64,000 nucleotides of DNA, taken from positions 25,865 to 89,864 of the forward strand of contig JBCCAR010000012.1 in the NCBI GenBank assembly GCA_039814715.1, read 5' to 3'. Source of the DNA: CAKZYD01 sp039814715. GTDB taxonomy: Bacteria > Pseudomonadota > Alphaproteobacteria > Sphingomonadales > CAKZYD01. The notes under the pieces are model-generated. The model saw only the letters and a list, made by a program, of their open reading frames with translations. It was not told where the DNA came from and searched no databases. Position 1 is the first letter of the stretch, and each line of letters starts with the position of its first letter. The position numbers were made by a program, and so were the translations under genes. Positions 60,770 to 64,000 of the stretch are shown in pieces.

Positions 60770-61251
60770 AGCGTGCGGGCGTGCGTCATCAGCCGCTGCA
60801 GCAGGTCCGTGAGTGTCGCCCGCTCGTTGGGACGCAGTACGTCGAGCAAGCGGCGCTCGTAGTCCACAGCGATGGGCGCAATCTGATCGTAGATGGTGCG
60901 CCCTTCGCGCGTGAGTCGCAGCACGCTGCGTCGGCGATCCTCCGCGCTCATGCGGCGGTGTAGGTAGCCGCTGTTCTCAAGGCGCTTTAACGCGCGACTC
61001 ACGGCCACTTTGTCCATCGCCGTGCGTTCGGCCACATCGCGTGCCGACAGCCCGTCAAAGCGTCCGATGACGGCCATCGCGCGCCATTGCGGAATGGACA
61101 GTTTGAAACGCTGGGCGTAAAGATCGGCGATGCCGCCCGAGATGGTGTTCGAGGCAAGCGACAGTTGATAGGGCAGAAACGATTCGAGCTTGAGCACGAC
61201 GTCGGCATGTTCTGCGGCCTCCGGAGTGCTAGCATTGTCCAATGTATTCAT
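60766..61251 (-). CDS. MarR-family regulator
   Basis: ATG 61251 gives 161 residues; the frame is open to 61305. Winged-helix features: LSIPQWRAMAVIGRFDGLSA, DVAERTAMDKVAVSRALKRL, and the wing GYLHRRMSAEDRRRSVLRLT. MarR proteins respond to phenolic or oxidative signals. It is divergent from maiA (127 bases), and MarR regulators next to homogentisate/maleylacetoacetate genes are common in gammaproteobacteria, so it may control that pathway. Confidence 0.87.
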   Translation of the reverse strand: MNTLDNASTPEAAEHADVVLKLESFLPYQLSLASNTISGGIADLYAQRFKLSIPQWRAMAVIGRFDGLSARDVAERTAMDKVAVSRALKRLENSGYLHRRMSAEDRRRSVLRLTREGRTIYDQIAPIAVDYERRLLDVLRPNERATLTDLLQRLMTHARTL

Positions 61252-61378
61252 TTGTTTTGTATCTTTGCGAAGTGACGGTGTCGCGACGACCTGCGCATCG
61301 CGCATCCATGCCGACCGTCATGGACAACTGCCAGACTACCGGATTTCCACGCCGTAATGCCATCGGGCAGCTGCCGAC

Positions 61379-62047
61379 ATGACCGCCGACACCGCCACCA
61401 CCCCCGTTCTTTACACCTACTGGCGTAGTACGGCTGCCTATCGCGTGCGCATTGCGCTGAACCTCAAGGATATCGCGTACACGTCGTCGGCCGTGCATCT
61501 GGTCAAGGACGGCGGGCAGCAGCATCAGGCCGACTATCGCGCGATCAACCCGCAGGGACTGGTGCCGGCGCTGGCCATCGACGGCAACGTCATCACGCAG
61601 TCCATGGCCATCATGGAATACCTCGAAGACACGCGGCCGTGGCCGCCGCTGCTGCCGTCGCGACCGGCCGAGCGTGCGCGCGTACGCGCACTCGCGACCA
61701 GCATCGCCGCGGACATTCATCCGCTGAACAATTTGCGCGTGCTCAAGTTTCTCAAGGGACCAATGGGCGTTTCAGATGAGGCCAAGGATCGCTGGTACGC
61801 ACACTGGATTGAGCAGGGCTTCGCGGCGCTTGAGACCATGCTTGCGAACGACCCGGCGACGGGTACGTTTTGCCACGGCGATGAACCCGGGTTGGCCGAT
61901 ATTTGCGTTGTGGCCCAAATGTACAACGCCCATCGCTTTAACTGTGACGTGTCCGCCTACACCACGCTCAATCGCATTCATGATGCCTGCCTTGAGCGCG
62001 ACGCATTTGCCGACGCCGCGCCTGAAGCACAACCGGACGCGGACTGA
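61379..62047 (+). CDS. maiA: maleylacetoacetate isomerase (zeta-class GST)
   Basis: 222 residues of the zeta glutathione-transferase type. The N-terminal thioredoxin-like domain has LYTYWRSTAAYRVRIALNLK with the conserved Ser and Arg of the SxAxxRVRIAL motif, and NPQGLVPALAIDG (cis-Pro), TQSMAIMEYLEDT. The all-helical C-terminal domain follows, with FCHGDEPGLADICVVAQMYN. The enzyme isomerises maleylacetoacetate to fumarylacetoacetate in tyrosine/homogentisate breakdown, using glutathione. It is divergent from marR. hmgA and fahA are not in view. Confidence 0.9.
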   Translation: MTADTATTPVLYTYWRSTAAYRVRIALNLKDIAYTSSAVHLVKDGGQQHQADYRAINPQGLVPALAIDGNVITQSMAIMEYLEDTRPWPPLLPSRPAERARVRALATSIAADIHPLNNLRVLKFLKGPMGVSDEAKDRWYAHWIEQGFAALETMLANDPATGTFCHGDEPGLADICVVAQMYNAHRFNCDVSAYTTLNRIHDACLERDAFADAAPEAQPDAD

Positions 62048-62105
62048 TAGCGCCGCCCGAACGCCCCGAAGTTTTTTCTGTTGACTCTTTGTCGGAGACC
62101 CCACC

Positions 62106-62600
62106 ATGACGACTTCGGTTTTTCGCCTCGCTACCCTTGCCGCTGTGGCCATTAGTCTGGGCGCAACGGGCGCCAGCGCGCACGAACACGCGTCGCACGC
62201 GCGACCCAAGAAGGAAGACGCGCCGGCGGCGCTGCCTCGCACCCCCGCGCCCGCGGATGTCGAGCTTTACATCATTTCCCCGGCCAACGGCGATGCCGTG
62301 ACCTCACCGCTGCGGGTTCAGTTTGGATTGCGTGGCATGGGCGTCGCCCCGGCCGGCACCAACGCGCCGAACACGGGGCATCATCATCTGTTGATTGATG
62401 TTGAGGAAATGCCGTCGTTTGCCGCGCCGCTGCCGGCCACAGACAACATCGTGCATTTCGGTGGTGGTCAGACCGAGACCACCATTGAGCTTGAGCCGGG
62501 CATCCATTCACTGCAGCTCGTCTTGGGCAACTTCCTGCACATTCCGCACGACCCGCCGGTCATGTCGAAGCAGATTCAGATCAAGGTGGTTGAGAACTGA
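62106..62600 (+). CDS. DUF4399 exported protein
   Basis: 164 residues. Signal peptide (SVFRLATLAAVAISLGATGA, cleavage after ASA), then a His-rich start (HEHASHARPKK) and the DUF4399 core: VELYIISPANGDAVTSPLRV, QFGLRGMGVAPAGT, TGHHHLLIDVEEMP and ELEPGIHSLQLVLGNFLHIP. The GHHHLLID motif is the family hallmark and may bind metal. Function unknown. It follows maiA by 58 bases and faces the convergent zapE gene. Confidence 0.87.
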   Translation: MTTSVFRLATLAAVAISLGATGASAHEHASHARPKKEDAPAALPRTPAPADVELYIISPANGDAVTSPLRVQFGLRGMGVAPAGTNAPNTGHHHLLIDVEEMPSFAAPLPATDNIVHFGGGQTETTIELEPGIHSLQLVLGNFLHIPHDPPVMSKQIQIKVVEN

Positions 62601-62606
62601 GCAGGT

Positions 62607-63704
62607 TTACTGCCGATGAGGCTGGCCCAGATATTCAGCGCTCTGCATTTCCTGTAGTCGGCTGACGGTGCGGCGAAACTCGAAGGTCAGCTTGCTGCCC
62701 TGATACAGCTCGTCGAGCGCAACGGCGGCCGACAGCATGACTTTCACGCGCGAGTCGTAAAATTCGTCGATCAACGCAATGAAGCGACGCGCCTCGTTTT
62801 CGAGTGTCGCGTCCAGTTGCGGTACGTCCGACACCATTACCGTGCCGAAGCAACTCGCCAGATCAATGTAGTCCGCCGTGCCGCGCGGGCCACGGCACAG
62901 CGCGTCGAATGAAAACCAGGCAATACCAACCGCGCGGCGAACAAAGGCGATGGAACGAAAATTGATGCTCATGTGCCCGGGGCCGGTGACCCCGGCCGGT
63001 GCCAGGCGCGCAAAGTCGGCGTGCATCGCTTCACGGGTCTGCGCGTCAAGCGGATGGCGGTAGGCATCGGTGGTGGTCAACAGGCGCAGGCGGTAGTCCG
63101 AGTCGCCGTTGGCCGCGATGATCTCGCAGTGCGACTTGATCTGATCGATCGCGGGCAGAAAACGCGCGCGCTGCAGCCCATCCGCGTACAGATCGTCCGG
63201 CGCAACGTTGGACGTGGCCACCAGCGTAACGCCACGCGCAAACAACTCTTGAAACAGCGTGCCGAGCAACATGGCGTCCGCAATGTTGGAGACAAAGAAT
63301 TCGTCAAAACAGATTAGGCGGTAACGCTTGGCGATGTCTCGCGCCACGTATTTTAGCGGATCGGCGCGATCGCGCAGCTCGCCCAGACGATGATGGATGT
63401 CCTGCATGAAGCGATGGAAATGCTGGCGCAGCTTGCGGCGCTCCACGAGCCGTTCGTAGAACATATCCATGAGGTAGGTTTTGCCGCGGCCGACGTCGCC
63501 GTAAATATAGAGCCCGCGCACGTGTGCGGTTTGGCGGCGTCTGGAAAATGGCCAGTGGCCGGAGGTGCTCTGCGTTTTGGCCAGCGCGACACGCAGCGCG
63601 TCGAGGGCGCTGGCGATGCGACGTTGATCCGGGTCGTCGTCGAAACCGCGGTCGCGAATGTCGTCGAGGTAGCCTGCGAGAACGCCCGGTCCTGAAAGTG
63701 GCAT
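62607..63704 (-). CDS. zapE: ZapE (AFG1-like) cell-division ATPase
   Basis: 365 residues of the AFG1/ZapE family. P-loop YIYGDVGRGKTYLMDMFYER at residues 68-76, Walker B RLICFDEFFVSNIADAM (near 133-140), sensor-like TLVATSNVAPDDLYADGLQR, and the C-terminal DELYDSRVKV-like stretch ALIDEFYDSRVKVMLSAAVA. In E. coli ZapE binds FtsZ during late division. ATG 63704 is the only good start. It is convergent with the DUF4399 gene and upstream lies etfA. Confidence 0.92.
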   Translation of the reverse strand: MPLSGPGVLAGYLDDIRDRGFDDDPDQRRIASALDALRVALAKTQSTSGHWPFSRRRQTAHVRGLYIYGDVGRGKTYLMDMFYERLVERRKLRQHFHRFMQDIHHRLGELRDRADPLKYVARDIAKRYRLICFDEFFVSNIADAMLLGTLFQELFARGVTLVATSNVAPDDLYADGLQRARFLPAIDQIKSHCEIIAANGDSDYRLRLLTTTDAYRHPLDAQTREAMHADFARLAPAGVTGPGHMSINFRSIAFVRRAVGIAWFSFDALCRGPRGTADYIDLASCFGTVMVSDVPQLDATLENEARRFIALIDEFYDSRVKVMLSAAVALDELYQGSKLTFEFRRTVSRLQEMQSAEYLGQPHRQ

Positions 63705-63731
63705 GGGATCAGAACCGGGCGCGTGTCAGTC

Positions 63732-64000
63732 TTATTTGCCGAGTGCCTCGCCGATCTGTGGCGCCACCTCAAACAGGTCGCCTACCAGACCGATGTCTGC
63801 AATCTCGAAGATGGGCGCTTCAGCGTCCTTGTTGATGGCCACGATGGTGCCGGCGTCCTTGATGCCGGTGATGTGCTGAATGGCGCCAGAGATGCCAAAC
63901 GCGAAGTAGACGTCGGGCGCGATGATCTTGCCGGTCTGTCCGACCTGCATGTCGTTGGGCACAAAGCCCGCGTCGACGGCCGCGCGCGACGCGCCGACGC
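63732..64000 (-). CDS. etfA: electron-transfer flavoprotein alpha subunit, C-terminal part
   Basis: The gene runs off the right edge. About 89 residues are seen, ending the FAD-binding domain: ASRAAVDAGFVPNDMQVGQT, GKIIAPDVYFAFGISGAIQH and the C-terminal IGLVGDLFEVAPQIGEALGK. The Ser/Thr-rich GQTG and GISGAIQH motifs bind the FAD phosphates. The subunit passes electrons from acyl-CoA dehydrogenases to ETF-quinone oxidoreductase. etfB should lie just outside the window. Confidence 0.95.
   Translation of the reverse strand, partial: VGASRAAVDAGFVPNDMQVGQTGKIIAPDVYFAFGISGAIQHITGIKDAGTIVAINKDAEAPIFEIADIGLVGDLFEVAPQIGEALGK

Noticed and set aside
1..64000. CRISPR arrays, integrases, transposases, prophage or toxin-antitoxin genes
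   Set aside because: None was seen: no regular repeat-spacer pattern and no mobile-element protein motifs in any frame.

Overview
The first ~59.3 kb reads as one continuous stretch of an alphaproteobacterial chromosome, probably an aerobic heterotroph. The signs are dense gene packing with many overlapping stop/start codons, an Atm1-type exporter, a TadG-like pilus protein, a CtrA-type box, the TauE/TIGR02186 pair and a typical alphaproteobacterial DNA polymerase I. No rRNA, phage, transposase or CRISPR array was seen, and the only tRNA is tRNA-Leu(UAA). Lineage below class was not resolved, because no database search was possible.

Layout. 1-1780: tail of a rhodanese gene, then napG-napH, which encode membrane electron-transfer Fe-S proteins. 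1777-3927: a thiolase and a drug/metabolite exporter. 4238-9152: dabB-dabA, an energised inorganic-carbon uptake complex, next to a convergent LysR gene; a 13-bp motif is shared by the dabB and lysR upstream regions. 9486-12781: hydrolase, amidohydrolase and tandem UspA protein, with a long intergenic inverted repeat. 12939-22196: a catabolic island of two SnoaL-like proteins, a racemase-fold protein lacking its usual cysteines, a GntR regulator, a CaiB CoA-transferase, an HMG-CoA-lyase-like enzyme, HyuA/HyuB and a RidA-like protein. Both divergent promoter regions of this island carry GTATAC palindromes that fit the GntR operator consensus.

22309-35002: a second LysR, small exported protein, EamA exporter, Atm1-type ABC exporter, M19 dipeptidase, DUF389 membrane protein, quinone oxidoreductase, a TadG-like protein with a 16-residue Asn run, and a DUF2868/DUF3482 GTPase pair. 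35276-43836: two PEP-CTERM exported proteins, the second behind a textbook sigma-54 promoter. Between them lie an HpnN-like RND lipid transporter and an overlapping sulfotransferase, paraoxonase-like lipoprotein and SDR operon. 44226-50898: a 2-oxo-acid dehydrogenase (E1 fusion plus E2) with an FAH-family protein, an SDR, a cupin remnant and a leaderless NMT1-like protein, divergent from an Lrp regulator. 51102-59127: tRNA-Leu, a sulfite/anion exporter pair, a NYN-domain protein, polA, a zinc-finger protein and several small genes.

At ~59330 the sequence changes abruptly. An ABC-ATPase gene is cut after about 33 codons and meets, in opposite orientation, the first ~300 codons of an NAD-glutamate dehydrogenase. 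From there to 64000 the sequence looks richer in G+C and carries gammaproteobacterial-looking genes (gdh, marR, maiA, zapE, etfA). The simplest reading is an assembly chimera, so the last 4.7 kb should be treated as a different organism until read support across the junction is seen.
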